In this document: piece after piece, positions 45,058 through 53,087 of the stretch
Position numbering within the stretch: the stretch's first letter is position 1
How the letters are laid out: each line of letters starts with the position of its first letter
Assembly (NCBI RefSeq): GCF_029892485.1
Contig: NZ_JARXVG010000004.1
Coordinates: 465,516 to 529,515, forward strand
Reading direction: 5' to 3'
Origin: Variovorax boronicumulans
Lineage (GTDB): Bacteria; Pseudomonadota; Gammaproteobacteria; Burkholderiales; Burkholderiaceae_C
Length of the DNA: 64,000 bases
The notes under the pieces: generated by a model
What the model was told of the DNA's origin: nothing
The model's input: only the letters and a program-made list of their open reading frames with translations
Database searches by the model: none
Program-made: the position numbers and the translations under genes

Positions 45058-46242
45058 ATGGATCCACTGGTCTACCCGCGCGAGCGCTGGCTCGGCAACA
45101 TCACGCTCGGCCTGGGCGTGCTGATCTGGGGGCTGCTGGTGCTGGGCACCCTGGGCATCGCCCTCGTGTACGTGCTGCTGGGCTTCATCGCCTACGTGTT
45201 CGCACAGTCGGCCTTCATCGCCTGGATCAAAGGCACGGCCGTGAAGCTTTCGCCCACCCAGCTGCCCGAGCTGCATGCGCGCTTCAGGGCCTGCTGCGGT
45301 TATCTCGGCATCGAGAACCCGCCAGAGGCCTACCTGCTGCACGGCGACGGCATCTTCAACGCCTTTGCCACCCGCTTCTTCGGGCGCGACTTCGTGGTGC
45401 TGCTGTCCGACGTGGTCGATGCCATGGAAACCCAGCCCGACGGCATCAACTTCTACATCGGCCACGAGCTCGGCCACATCAAGCAACGCCACCTCACGGG
45501 CCACATCTGGCGCATGCCGGTGCTCTGGCTGCCGCTGCTGGGCGCGGCCTATTCGCGTGCGCAGGAATACACCTGCGACCTGCACGGCGCCGCCTGCTGC
45601 GAGGAACCCGACTCGGCACCCCGCGCGCTGGTGGCGCTGGCCGCCGGCGCGCAGCAGTGGCGCAACGTCGACCTGCAGCGTTATGCCGACCAGTCGGCGG
45701 GCAACAGCGGCTTCTGGGCTTCGTTCCACGAACTGATCGGCGGCTATCCCTGGCTCACCAAGCGCGTGGCGCGCGCCATCGATCCGGCCGCGAAGCTGCC
45801 GGGCCGCAACCCGCTGGCTTACGTGCTCGCGATCTTCGTGCCCAACACCGGCCGTGCGGGCGGTGGTGCGCTCGCCCTGCTGATGGTCGTGGCAATCATC
45901 GGCATCCTGGCGGCGGTGGCCTTTCCGGCCTACCAGGAGTACCAGTCGCGCACCGTCGTCTCGAAGGCCTGGACCGACGCAGCGCCGGTGCGCGAGACGC
46001 TTGGCACCTACTACAAGGAAAAGCAGGAGATTCCCGATTCCCTCGAAGCCGCCGGTGCGCCGCAAACCCTGCCCGACGGCTCGGCCTTGAAGCTCGATTC
46101 CGACACGATGGTGCTGGAAGTGGAGACCGCCAAGGGCACGCTGCGCATGGAGCCCTCGGCTGTCGACGACGGCGTCGAGTGGCACTGCACGGCCGGCGGC
46201 GGCCTGTCTGCAAAGGTCCTGCCGATTGCCTGCCGCAAGTAA
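45058..46242 (+). CDS. M48 metallopeptidase fused to a type IV pilin-like C-terminal domain
   Basis: The 394-residue protein has two N-terminal membrane segments (about 15-58) and an M48 domain with zinc motif H136-E-L-G-H140 and downstream E170 in Q-E-Y-T-C-D. Residues 267-294 form a pilin-like helix (L-L-M-V-V-A-I-I-G-I-L-A-A-V-A-F-P-A-Y) followed by a pilin-like tail with cysteines 377 and 392. The prepilin cleavage site G-F-T-L-x-E and Glu5 are missing, so it probably acts as a third membrane anchor rather than an assembled pilin. GAGGAGGAAATTCC precedes the ATG. No pilus genes are nearby. Confidence 0.88.
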   Translation: MDPLVYPRERWLGNITLGLGVLIWGLLVLGTLGIALVYVLLGFIAYVFAQSAFIAWIKGTAVKLSPTQLPELHARFRACCGYLGIENPPEAYLLHGDGIFNAFATRFFGRDFVVLLSDVVDAMETQPDGINFYIGHELGHIKQRHLTGHIWRMPVLWLPLLGAAYSRAQEYTCDLHGAACCEEPDSAPRALVALAAGAQQWRNVDLQRYADQSAGNSGFWASFHELIGGYPWLTKRVARAIDPAAKLPGRNPLAYVLAIFVPNTGRAGGGALALLMVVAIIGILAAVAFPAYQEYQSRTVVSKAWTDAAPVRETLGTYYKEKQEIPDSLEAAGAPQTLPDGSALKLDSDTMVLEVETAKGTLRMEPSAVDDGVEWHCTAGGGLSAKVLPIACRK

Positions 46243-46371
46243 CAGACGCCGCTCGCACGTGCTGGCCTGTACCGGCGCAAGGTAAAGCGTCGTAAGAGAA
46301 GGTTGCCGCCCGTCCAACTGTCCGACAGGCGGACCCGGCGCACGCCGATGCGTGCTGCGGGCGTGGGGCCT

Positions 46372-46404
46372 AGGGTGGAACTTCGTTGCTTTCGAAACCC
46401 ACCC
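46372..46404. promoter_or_regulatory. Imperfect inverted repeat upstream of the PfpI-type gene
   Basis: AGGGTGG (46372-46378) pairs with CCACCCT, and the inner TTCG pairs with CGAA, in the 188-base gap before the PfpI gene. It could be an operator or an mRNA hairpin. Nothing else was recognised in this gap. Confidence 0.3.
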
Positions 46405-46430
46405 TCAACCTTCCAGAAGGAACCTCACCG

Positions 46431-47003
46431 ATGCCCACCATCACCACTTCGTCGCTCGACGGAATGAAGGTCGCGATCCTCGTCACCGACGGCTTCGAAC
46501 AGGTCGAGATGACCGAACCGCGCAAGGCGCTGGACGTTGCCGGCGCGCTCACGCAGATCGTCTCGCCCATGGACGGCAGCGTGCGCGGCTGGAACCACCA
46601 CGATCCGGCCGACAGCTTCGAAGTCGATGTGCCACTCGCGGCCGCGAAGGCCGAAGACTTCGATGCCCTGCTGCTGCCCGGCGGCGTCATCAACCCCGAT
46701 GCACTGCGCATCGACGAGAAGGCGGTGGCCTTCGTGCGCGCTTTCCTCGATGCGGACAAACCGATTGCCGCGATCTGCCACGGCCCCTGGACGTTGATCG
46801 ACGCGGACGGCATCAAGGGCCGCAAGATGACCTCCTGGCCCTCGCTGCGCGTCGACCTGCAGAACGCCGGTGCGCAATGGAGCGACAAGGAGGTCGTGGT
46901 CGACAGCAATCTCGTGACGAGCCGCAAGCCGGACGACCTGCCTGCATTCAATCGCGAGATGAGGAAGCTGTTCGAGCTCGCCTACGAAGCCGCCATCCAC
47001 TGA
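46431..47003 (+). CDS. DJ-1/PfpI family protein (type 1 glutamine amidotransferase-like)
   Basis: The 190-residue protein has the family elements V-T-D-G-F-E-Q-V-E near residue 20 and the nucleophile elbow A-A-I-C-H-G-P-W near residue 117. Together they give the Glu/Cys/His arrangement of the PfpI branch. Members act as deglycase/glyoxalase-like or stress proteins; a specific role cannot be assigned. ATG 46431 follows an AGAAGGAAC site, and the in-frame upstream ATG at 46386 was rejected. It converges on the citrate synthase-like gene 13 bases away. Confidence 0.88.
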   Translation: MPTITTSSLDGMKVAILVTDGFEQVEMTEPRKALDVAGALTQIVSPMDGSVRGWNHHDPADSFEVDVPLAAAKAEDFDALLLPGGVINPDALRIDEKAVAFVRAFLDADKPIAAICHGPWTLIDADGIKGRKMTSWPSLRVDLQNAGAQWSDKEVVVDSNLVTSRKPDDLPAFNREMRKLFELAYEAAIH

Positions 47004-47016
47004 AAACCGACGGCGC

Positions 47017-48177
47017 TCAGCGCGCGAGTTCCGGGCCCGTGTAGCGGGCACGCGGCCTGATCAGCTGCCCCGTGGCCTGCTGCTCGAGCACGTGCGCCGT
47101 CCAGCCGACGGTGCGCGCAAGCGCGAACAGCATCAGCGGCGCGTCGGCAGGCAGCTTGTGCACGGCGGCCATCGCGGCCAGGGCGAAGTCGATGTTCGCC
47201 GCTTCGCCCAGCAGCTTCTCGCCCGTAGCGCGCAGCGATGCGAAGGCGGGCGGCAGTTCGATGACCTGGAGCAACACGGTGCAGCGCGCGTCGCCCGCGG
47301 GATAGAGCGGATGTCCGAAGGCCGCGAGCGGCCGGTCGTGCGCCAGCCATTCGCGAACTGCCGCGTCGCTGCCGAGCGCCGTGACGCTGCGCATCAGGGC
47401 CTGCACGGCCGCCGCGGCGCCGCCGTGCAAGGGCCCGGTCAGCGTGGAGAGGCCGGTGAGCAAACACGCCGCGAGTGAAGCGCCCGTGGAGGCGGTCACG
47501 CGTGCAGCGAAGGTCGATGCGTTGAGTTCGTGGTCGGCCATCAGCACGAGCGCGCGGCGCAGCACATCGGCCGCGCGTGGGCGGCGCCATGCCGCGGCCA
47601 GCCGCGTGTGCAGATGGGATGCGCGCGATGACGGGCCCAGCAACGCATCGGCGAGCGTGCCGATCACGTCGGCTGCTTCAGCTTGCAGCACGCTGCGCGA
47701 GCGACCGCGCGAAGGCGGATCGGCGGCCGCACGAGCAGCGAGTGCGAGCAAGCCGGCCTGCAATGGCGTTGCCCCCTTGGCGTGCGCCTGCCCGGAATCC
47801 GTGGCCACGAAGTGCGGCGGCGCACTCTCCCACAACAGGCCCGCGACGTCTTCGAGCGTGGCATGCCCGGCCAGTTCGCAGGCGTCTTGCCCGCGATACC
47901 AGAGCCGCCCGTCGGCCACCGTCGACACTGCGGAGGGCAGCACCGGCTCGCCCCACTGGATGGCCTCGCTCGCCACCGTCTCGCTGCTGCGGCGGCCGCG
48001 CGTGCGCGCCGCGATGCGCTGCACGTCGTCGCGGTGATAGAGGCTGCGGCGCGGGTCCGCCGCGTCGGGCTTGGCGCGGATGCGGCCGCGGCTCACGCTC
48101 GCGTAGAGCGTCTGCGGGCGCACCTGCATCAGGTCGAGCGCTTCGGCGGCGGGGAGCCAGAGGGGTGCCTTGGTCAT
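47017..48177 (-). CDS. Citrate synthase family protein with N-terminal DNA-binding domain
   Basis: The 386-residue protein starts with an excisionase/MerR-like helix-turn-helix (residues 5-60: L-P-A-A-E-A-L-D-L-M-Q-V, then T-L-Y-A-S-V-S-R-G-R-I and the Y-H-R-D-D-V strand). A citrate synthase domain follows. The catalytic histidines are in G-P-L-H-G-G-A and A-F-G-H-P-L-Y, and the aspartate in N-I-D-F-A. The enzyme part looks competent. The extra domain suggests a DNA-binding enzyme or an autoregulator. It is divergent from a second citrate synthase paralogue 82 bases away. Confidence 0.85.
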   Translation of the reverse strand: MTKAPLWLPAAEALDLMQVRPQTLYASVSRGRIRAKPDAADPRRSLYHRDDVQRIAARTRGRRSSETVASEAIQWGEPVLPSAVSTVADGRLWYRGQDACELAGHATLEDVAGLLWESAPPHFVATDSGQAHAKGATPLQAGLLALAARAAADPPSRGRSRSVLQAEAADVIGTLADALLGPSSRASHLHTRLAAAWRRPRAADVLRRALVLMADHELNASTFAARVTASTGASLAACLLTGLSTLTGPLHGGAAAAVQALMRSVTALGSDAAVREWLAHDRPLAAFGHPLYPAGDARCTVLLQVIELPPAFASLRATGEKLLGEAANIDFALAAMAAVHKLPADAPLMLFALARTVGWTAHVLEQQATGQLIRPRARYTGPELAR

Positions 48178-48196
48178 GTTGATGGAATGGATCAAG

Positions 48197-48236
48197 ATTG
48201 ACGTCAATGTTAGCGCCGACAGAATCGATGTCATCG
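48197..48236. promoter_or_regulatory. Palindromic sites between the two citrate synthase-like genes
   Basis: The perfect 12-bp palindrome ATTGACGTCAAT (48197-48208) and the inverted repeat CGATG-t-CATCG (48226-48236) lie in the 82-base divergent promoter region. Either could be bound by the helix-turn-helix of the leftward citrate synthase-like protein; this is inference. Confidence 0.45.
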
Positions 48237-48259
48237 TGATAACCCAGGAGTACGAAACG

Positions 48260-49375
48260 ATGAACAACGACGATGGTCTCGAAGGCGTGGTGGCCGCGCA
48301 CACGGTGCTTTCTGAAGTGGACGGCGCAGCCGGCCGGCTGGTGATCCGCGGGCACCAGCTCGACGAGATCGCGCAGCGCTGGCGCTACGAAGACGTGGTG
48401 GCACTGCTCTTCCAGGGCTTCTTCGACACCGTGCCCCAAGCGGAGGCCCTGCGCAGCGCACTCGGCCGCGCACGCCGCGAAGCCTTCGAGCGCCTGCAGC
48501 TCAACGACGACGCGGTGCTGCGCAAGATGCCGCCCATCGAAGCGGTGCGCGCGCTGCTTGCGCGGCTGCCCGATGGCGATGACCTCGCCACGGCGCTGCG
48601 GCTGGTCGCGGCGCCCGCCGTCTACACCGCAGCCGTGATGCGCTGGCGCCTCGGCGTGCCGGCCCTTGCGCCCGACGAATCGCTGCCGTACGCCGTCGAC
48701 ATGCTGCGCATGCTCCACGGTCGCACACCCACGGCCGCGCAGGCGGCTGCGCTCGACACGTACCTCGTGACGGTGTGCGACCACGGCCTCAACGCCTCGA
48801 CCTTCGCGGCGCGCGTGGTCGCATCGACGGGTGCGGGCCTGGCATCGGCCGTGCTTGCCGGCATCAGCGCGCTCAAGGGTCCGTTGCACGGCGGCGCGCC
48901 CGGCCCGGTGCTCGATGCGCTCGATGCCATCGGCACTGCCGCCAACGCGCGCCACTGGCTCGAAGACGCGGTGGCCAGCGGCCAGCGCCTCATGGGCTTC
49001 GGCCATCGCATCTACCGCGTGCGCGATCCGCGTGCCGATGCGCTCAAGGGGGCGCTGCGCCGACTGAGCGTCGAAGGCGGCGTCAACGCCGCGCGCTTCG
49101 AACTGGCCGAAGCGGCGGAGCGGGCCGCGCTCGCCATCCTGCGCGAGAAGAAGCCCGACCGCGCGCTGGAAACCAACGTCGAGTTCTACACCGCGCTGCT
49201 GCTCGAAGCGCTGGGCTTCGGCCGCGAGAGCTTCACCTGCGTGTTCGCGGCCGGTCGTGTGAGCGGATGGGTGGCGCATGCGCGAGAGCAGGTGAAGAAG
49301 GGGCGGCTGATCCGGCCGCAATCGGTGTACGTGGGCCCCATGCCGCACGACGCCGATACCGAACTCGCGCATTGA
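48260..49375 (+). CDS. Citrate/2-methylcitrate synthase family protein
   Basis: The 371-residue protein has the active-site histidines in G-P-L-H-G-G-A and M-G-F-G-H-R-I-Y. The usual catalytic aspartate position reads N-V-E-F-Y-T, glutamate instead of aspartate. It condenses an acyl-CoA with oxaloacetate if the family function is kept; the glutamate leaves activity to be tested. It is a paralogue of the divergent gene, without the N-terminal DNA-binding part. AGGAG lies nine bases before the ATG. No prpB/prpD genes are nearby. Confidence 0.87.
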   Translation: MNNDDGLEGVVAAHTVLSEVDGAAGRLVIRGHQLDEIAQRWRYEDVVALLFQGFFDTVPQAEALRSALGRARREAFERLQLNDDAVLRKMPPIEAVRALLARLPDGDDLATALRLVAAPAVYTAAVMRWRLGVPALAPDESLPYAVDMLRMLHGRTPTAAQAAALDTYLVTVCDHGLNASTFAARVVASTGAGLASAVLAGISALKGPLHGGAPGPVLDALDAIGTAANARHWLEDAVASGQRLMGFGHRIYRVRDPRADALKGALRRLSVEGGVNAARFELAEAAERAALAILREKKPDRALETNVEFYTALLLEALGFGRESFTCVFAAGRVSGWVAHAREQVKKGRLIRPQSVYVGPMPHDADTELAH

Positions 49376-49483
49376 GGAGGCCGCGTTCGCGCGCACCTGT
49401 CGCAATCCGATACCCTCGCCGTTCTCGCGCACCGCGGCCCCCGCCGGCCGCATTGCGTGCCATGTAAGGCGAAGGTATCCCGA

Positions 49484-50473
49484 ATGACGACATCCTCCCT
49501 CGAGCGCGTGCAGCGCCTGCCCAGAGACCTCGCGCTGATCGCGCTGGCCATCCAGGCCGGTGTCGCAGTGGCCGGCATCGGCGCGCAGCTGATCTGGTCG
49601 CCTTATGCCGAAGACATGCGCCGGCTCTACACCACGGCGCGAGCCCTGGTGCCGATGCTGTCCTCGGCCGTCATGAACTGGGCGTTCGCAGCCCTGCTGG
49701 CCTGGTGCTTCGCACGCCATGCACTCGATCGCCATGGCCCCGCCGAGTTGGCGCGTCCCGCCGGTGCCCGCGGCATCTTCGGGGTCGTCTTCTTGCTGCT
49801 GGTGCTTGTGCAGGGCTATGTCCTGGCGCCGCTGATCCACCAAGTGGCGCTGTCCTATATCCAGAACACCGCGGGCTCGATCGCCGCGGCGGGCTTTGTC
49901 TTCGCGCTGAGTTCGGTGTTGCAGCTGGTGCTGGTGGCCCTGATCGCGTGGTTCGCCTGCTGGCTGGCGCTGCAGCGCCGATCCGGCGGCAGCGGCGGCG
50001 ATGTGGCTACCTCGGCACCCGCGGCTTCTTTCCCGTCGTCTCCGCGCGCTGTGATCGCCTGGGTGGTCGGCGTGTTCTTCGTGTGCCTGCAGATGTTGAT
50101 GAGCAGCCTGTTCCAGGGCTGGATCGGCATGCAGCAGGCTCCAGGCGCCGGCCCGCTCGTGCTGGGTTGGATCGTCGCGCCGCTGGTGGTCCTCGCACTG
50201 ACGTTCTGGGGCGCCTGGATGGGCGCGCGCGAGGCCGCGCAGCCGCGGCCGCTGCGCGCCATCGCCTCGTCGGCGCTGGCCTTCGTGCTGCTGCAGCTGG
50301 TCTGCATCGCCATTGCCATCGCGTGGATGCTGTGGGTCCTGCGGCCCGGTCACGTGAACGACATCGTGGGCCCGGCGGTAGGGCTGGCGGTCATCTACGT
50401 GGTCCTGATGGTGATGCTGACGCGTTCGACCGTGGGCTGGCTCTATCGCGCTTCCAGGCTGCGCCCGCAGTGA
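49484..50473 (+). CDS. Integral membrane protein of unknown function, paralogue 1
   Basis: The 329-residue protein has about eight hydrophobic segments (starting near residues 15, 54, 95, 128, 186, 218, 250 and 290). A small glycine/serine-rich cytoplasmic or periplasmic loop lies near residue 165. No known transporter motif was recognised. It is a paralogue of the next gene: both share an R-L-P-R-D start, an F-W-G-A-W motif and an A-L-A-F-V-L-L-Q-L segment near the C-terminus. The genes are 16 bases apart and co-directional, so they may form a heteromer. Confidence 0.8.
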   Translation: MTTSSLERVQRLPRDLALIALAIQAGVAVAGIGAQLIWSPYAEDMRRLYTTARALVPMLSSAVMNWAFAALLAWCFARHALDRHGPAELARPAGARGIFGVVFLLLVLVQGYVLAPLIHQVALSYIQNTAGSIAAAGFVFALSSVLQLVLVALIAWFACWLALQRRSGGSGGDVATSAPAASFPSSPRAVIAWVVGVFFVCLQMLMSSLFQGWIGMQQAPGAGPLVLGWIVAPLVVLALTFWGAWMGAREAAQPRPLRAIASSALAFVLLQLVCIAIAIAWMLWVLRPGHVNDIVGPAVGLAVIYVVLMVMLTRSTVGWLYRASRLRPQ

Positions 50474-50489
50474 TCGGATAAGTATTTCC

Positions 50490-51518
50490 ATGGCGACAAA
50501 CCCTTTCGGCGAGCGCGCACTGCGCTTGCCCCGCGACTTCGCATGGCTTGCGGCAGGCCTTCATGCGGCGCTCTTCGTTGCGACCACGTTCCTGCAACTT
50601 CTGCCACTTCTGATCGGTAGCGAGACGTTGCGCAACCATTACGCAAGGGCGAGCGTATGGATCCCATTGCTCTTCCACGCCGGAGCAGCCGGGCTGCTGG
50701 CCGCCACCCTGGCCTGGAGCCATGCGCGCAACGCGCTCGAGGAGCGAGGCGCCGCCAGCCTGGCCCGCATCCTCAATCCGGGAAGCCGCTTCGCGCTGGC
50801 GTACCTGGGGGTGCTTGTTCTGCAGGCTTTCGTGCTCAGCCCCTTGCTCTTTCGGTTGGAGATGCGCTTCATGCCGGACGGATCGCTGGAGGCGCTGTTC
50901 GGCGTGGTCAGCGTGCGCTCCCGGATGGTCACTGCGATGCTGATCCAGTCGATCGTCCATGCGGTCATGCTGGTGGCCGGCGTCTGGTTCGCCGCATGGT
51001 TCGCATTGCGCAAGGGCGGCCGCACCGTGCAGGCGAGCGAGCTGGTCGACATCCCGGGAAATAGCGACGTGGTCGCATCGCCGCGGCGCGCGATCGCCTT
51101 CGTCGGCGCGGCCGTGTTCGTGTGGCTTCAGCTGTGGATCGGCAGCATGGCGCTCAGGTGGAGCGATGCGCACGCCGGACTGGATGCAGCACCGCTCCTG
51201 CTCGGCTGGGTCGCGATTGCTTTGTTGGCCGGCGCGCTGGCGTTCTGGGGTGCCTGGCTCGGCGCTGCGTCGCAGGCCGCGCGGGCCGAGGCGCATCCGT
51301 TCCGCGCCGTGGCTGCCGCCGCGCTGGCCTTCGTGCTGTTGCAGCTCACCTGCATTGGCATCGCCGTTGGCTGGATGCTGTGGATCACGCGCGACGTTGG
51401 CCTGCCCGGTGGCAGCAAGATGCTCGACTACATCTTGGCGCTGGCGGCGATCTATCTGGTGCTCCTGGTGATGCTCATGCGCGGTGTCACGCGCTGGTTG
51501 TACCGCCGCTACTTGTAG
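50490..51518 (+). CDS. Integral membrane protein of unknown function, paralogue 2
   Basis: The 342-residue protein has the same segment pattern as its upstream neighbour, with shared R-L-P-R-D, F-W-G-A-W, A-L-A-F-V-L-L-Q-L and W-M-L-W motifs. This shows a tandem duplication followed by wide divergence. It has no recognised domain. Its last 10 bases overlap the end of the convergent CoA-ligase gene: both stop codons are within CTACTTGTAG. The start ATG 50490 follows a weak ribosome site (ataagtatttcc). Confidence 0.8.
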   Translation: MATNPFGERALRLPRDFAWLAAGLHAALFVATTFLQLLPLLIGSETLRNHYARASVWIPLLFHAGAAGLLAATLAWSHARNALEERGAASLARILNPGSRFALAYLGVLVLQAFVLSPLLFRLEMRFMPDGSLEALFGVVSVRSRMVTAMLIQSIVHAVMLVAGVWFAAWFALRKGGRTVQASELVDIPGNSDVVASPRRAIAFVGAAVFVWLQLWIGSMALRWSDAHAGLDAAPLLLGWVAIALLAGALAFWGAWLGAASQAARAEAHPFRAVAAAALAFVLLQLTCIGIAVGWMLWITRDVGLPGGSKMLDYILALAAIYLVLLVMLMRGVTRWLYRRYL

Positions 51519-52756
51519 CTGCGCGCGTCCTCGATCACCTTGCCGTCGTTCGGCAGCATGCCCGGCGCCACCAGCTCGATGGTGCCGCGCAGCTTGGTCA
51601 CTTCGCGCACCGCATCGGCAATGCGCGCATCGAGCCCGTCCGGCACGCCCGCGCATTCGAGCCTGAAGGTCATCTGGTCGTCGCCCATCTCGCCCGACAC
51701 AACGAGCCGCGCGCGCACGATCTCCGGAAAGCGCCGCGCGATCTCCGCCACCTGCGACGGATGCACGAACATGCCGCGCACCTTGGTCGTCTGGTCGGCA
51801 CGGCCCATCCAGCCCTTGATGCGCTTGTTGGTTCGGCCGGTGGGGCAGGTGCCCGCGAGCACGGCCGAGAGGTCGCCGGTGCCGAAGCGCACCAGCGGAT
51901 AGTCGGGGTTGAAGCTGGTGACGACGATCTCGCCCACCTCGCCATCGGGCACGGGGTCGCCGGTGCCCGGGCGCACGATCTCGACCAGCACGCCCTCGTC
52001 GATCACCAGGCCTTCGCGCGCGCTGGTCTCGTACGCGATGAGGCCGAGGTCGGCGGTGGCGTAGCACTGCGTGCCACGCACACCGTGCGCGGCAATCCAG
52101 TCGTGCAGGCTCGGCGGAAAGGCTTCGCCCGAGACCAGGGCCTTGGTGAGCGAGGGCAGCTTCTGGCCTTTCTCCTCGGCTTTCTCCAGCAGGATCTTCA
52201 GGAAGCTCGGCGTGCCCGCATAGCCTTCGGGCTTGAGGTCAACGATGGCCTCGAGCTGTTGCTCGGTCTGCCCGGTGCCGCCCGCGAACACGGTACAGCC
52301 CATGGCATGCGCACCGCTCTCCATGATCGAGCCGGCCGGTGTCATGTGGTAGCTGAAGCTGTTGTGAATCAGCTCGCCGCTGCGAAAGCCCGCCGCATGC
52401 AACGCCCGCGCGGTGCGCCAGTAGTCGCGCGCTTCGCCCTCGGGTTCGTAGATGGTGCCGGGGCTCGCGAAGATGCGCGGCATGCGCGGGCCGCGCACGA
52501 TCGATGCGAAGCCACCGAAGGGGTCGTCGGCGCGGCGTGCCTTCTGCAGTTCGAGCAATTCCGATTTGCGCGTGACCGGTAGTTTGGCGAGCGCCTCACG
52601 TGTCGTGACGTCCGCGGGCTTCACGCCGTCGAGGATCTTCTGGAACGCGGACGTGGCTGTCTGTGCCTGCGCGATCTGCTTCGGCAAAGCGGCGAGCAGG
52701 TCGCGCTCGCGCTCGGCGGGGTCGCGGATTTCTAGCTTGTCGTAGTGGTCGGTCAT
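51509..52756 (-). CDS. Phenylacetate-CoA ligase-like AMP-binding protein
   Basis: The 415-residue protein is related to PaaK-type adenylating enzymes: F-S-Y-H-M-T-P-A-G near residue 120, Y-A-T-A-D-L-G-L near residue 220, and the V-R-F-G-T-G-D-L-S and R-A-D-Q-T-T-K-V-R-G-M-F-V blocks. The P-loop S-S-G-T-T-G-K of PaaK reads S-P-G-T-I-Y-E-P near residue 83, so ATP binding may differ. It follows the ABC transporter genes on the same strand and may activate the imported acid. ATG 52756 (AAGGG upstream) is preferred to 52771. Confidence 0.82.
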   Translation of the reverse strand: MTDHYDKLEIRDPAERERDLLAALPKQIAQAQTATSAFQKILDGVKPADVTTREALAKLPVTRKSELLELQKARRADDPFGGFASIVRGPRMPRIFASPGTIYEPEGEARDYWRTARALHAAGFRSGELIHNSFSYHMTPAGSIMESGAHAMGCTVFAGGTGQTEQQLEAIVDLKPEGYAGTPSFLKILLEKAEEKGQKLPSLTKALVSGEAFPPSLHDWIAAHGVRGTQCYATADLGLIAYETSAREGLVIDEGVLVEIVRPGTGDPVPDGEVGEIVVTSFNPDYPLVRFGTGDLSAVLAGTCPTGRTNKRIKGWMGRADQTTKVRGMFVHPSQVAEIARRFPEIVRARLVVSGEMGDDQMTFRLECAGVPDGLDARIADAVREVTKLRGTIELVAPGMLPNDGKVIEDARSYK

Positions 52757-52820
52757 GTCCGTACCCTTCATCGTTTCTGTTCAGTGTCTTTGCCGACGGG
52801 TGTTGTTCAGTTCAGGGGCG

Positions 52821-52920
52821 GGTGCACAGGCCACCGGGTACTTCCCTCCGCGAATGTCCCCCGGGGCTTCGCCCCTCCTCCTTGATTTCGCTGCGGGAAG
52901 CACCCGATGCCCTGTGCACC
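52821..52920. repeat. REP/MITE-like palindromic element 1
   Basis: A 100-base imperfect palindrome. The ends GGTGCACAGG and CCTGTGCACC match perfectly, and the next 16 bases of each arm pair with few mismatches (CGGGTACTTCCC / GGGAAGCACCCG). The centre holds GGGGC-ttc-GCCCC and the core CCTCCTTGATTTCGCTGCG, which recurs inverted in element 2. It lies between livF and the PaaK-like gene, in a 331-base gap with no ORF. Confidence 0.8.
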
Positions 52921-52979
52921 TGGACACGCTGCTGGTGTGGAGCCGATCAACGACCGCTGCGCATGACGAGCGCGCTGAT

Positions 52980-53047
52980 GGGGTGCCTTGCGCAGCGAAA
53001 TCAAGGAGGAGCCGAAGGCGGGGGACATTCGCGGAGCAAGGCACCCC
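52980..53047. repeat. REP/MITE-like palindromic element 2, inverted to element 1
   Basis: Sixty-eight bases bounded by perfect GGGGTGCCTTGC and GCAAGGCACCCC. It contains CGCAGCGAAATCAAGGAGG and GGGGGACATTCGCGGAG, the reverse complement of the core of 52841-52905. Elements 1 and 2 therefore form a head-to-head pair, as in REP doublets. Confidence 0.8.
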
Positions 53048-53087
53048 GTCGGCGTGATCGCACCCCGGGCAACGGCACACAGACCTT

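Noticed and set aside
47678..50491. Minus-strand open frame of 937 codons across both citrate synthase-like genes and the first membrane protein
   Set aside because: It covers real genes on both strands and intergenic DNA, and its protein is His/Arg/Gln-rich without domains, typical of a shadow frame.
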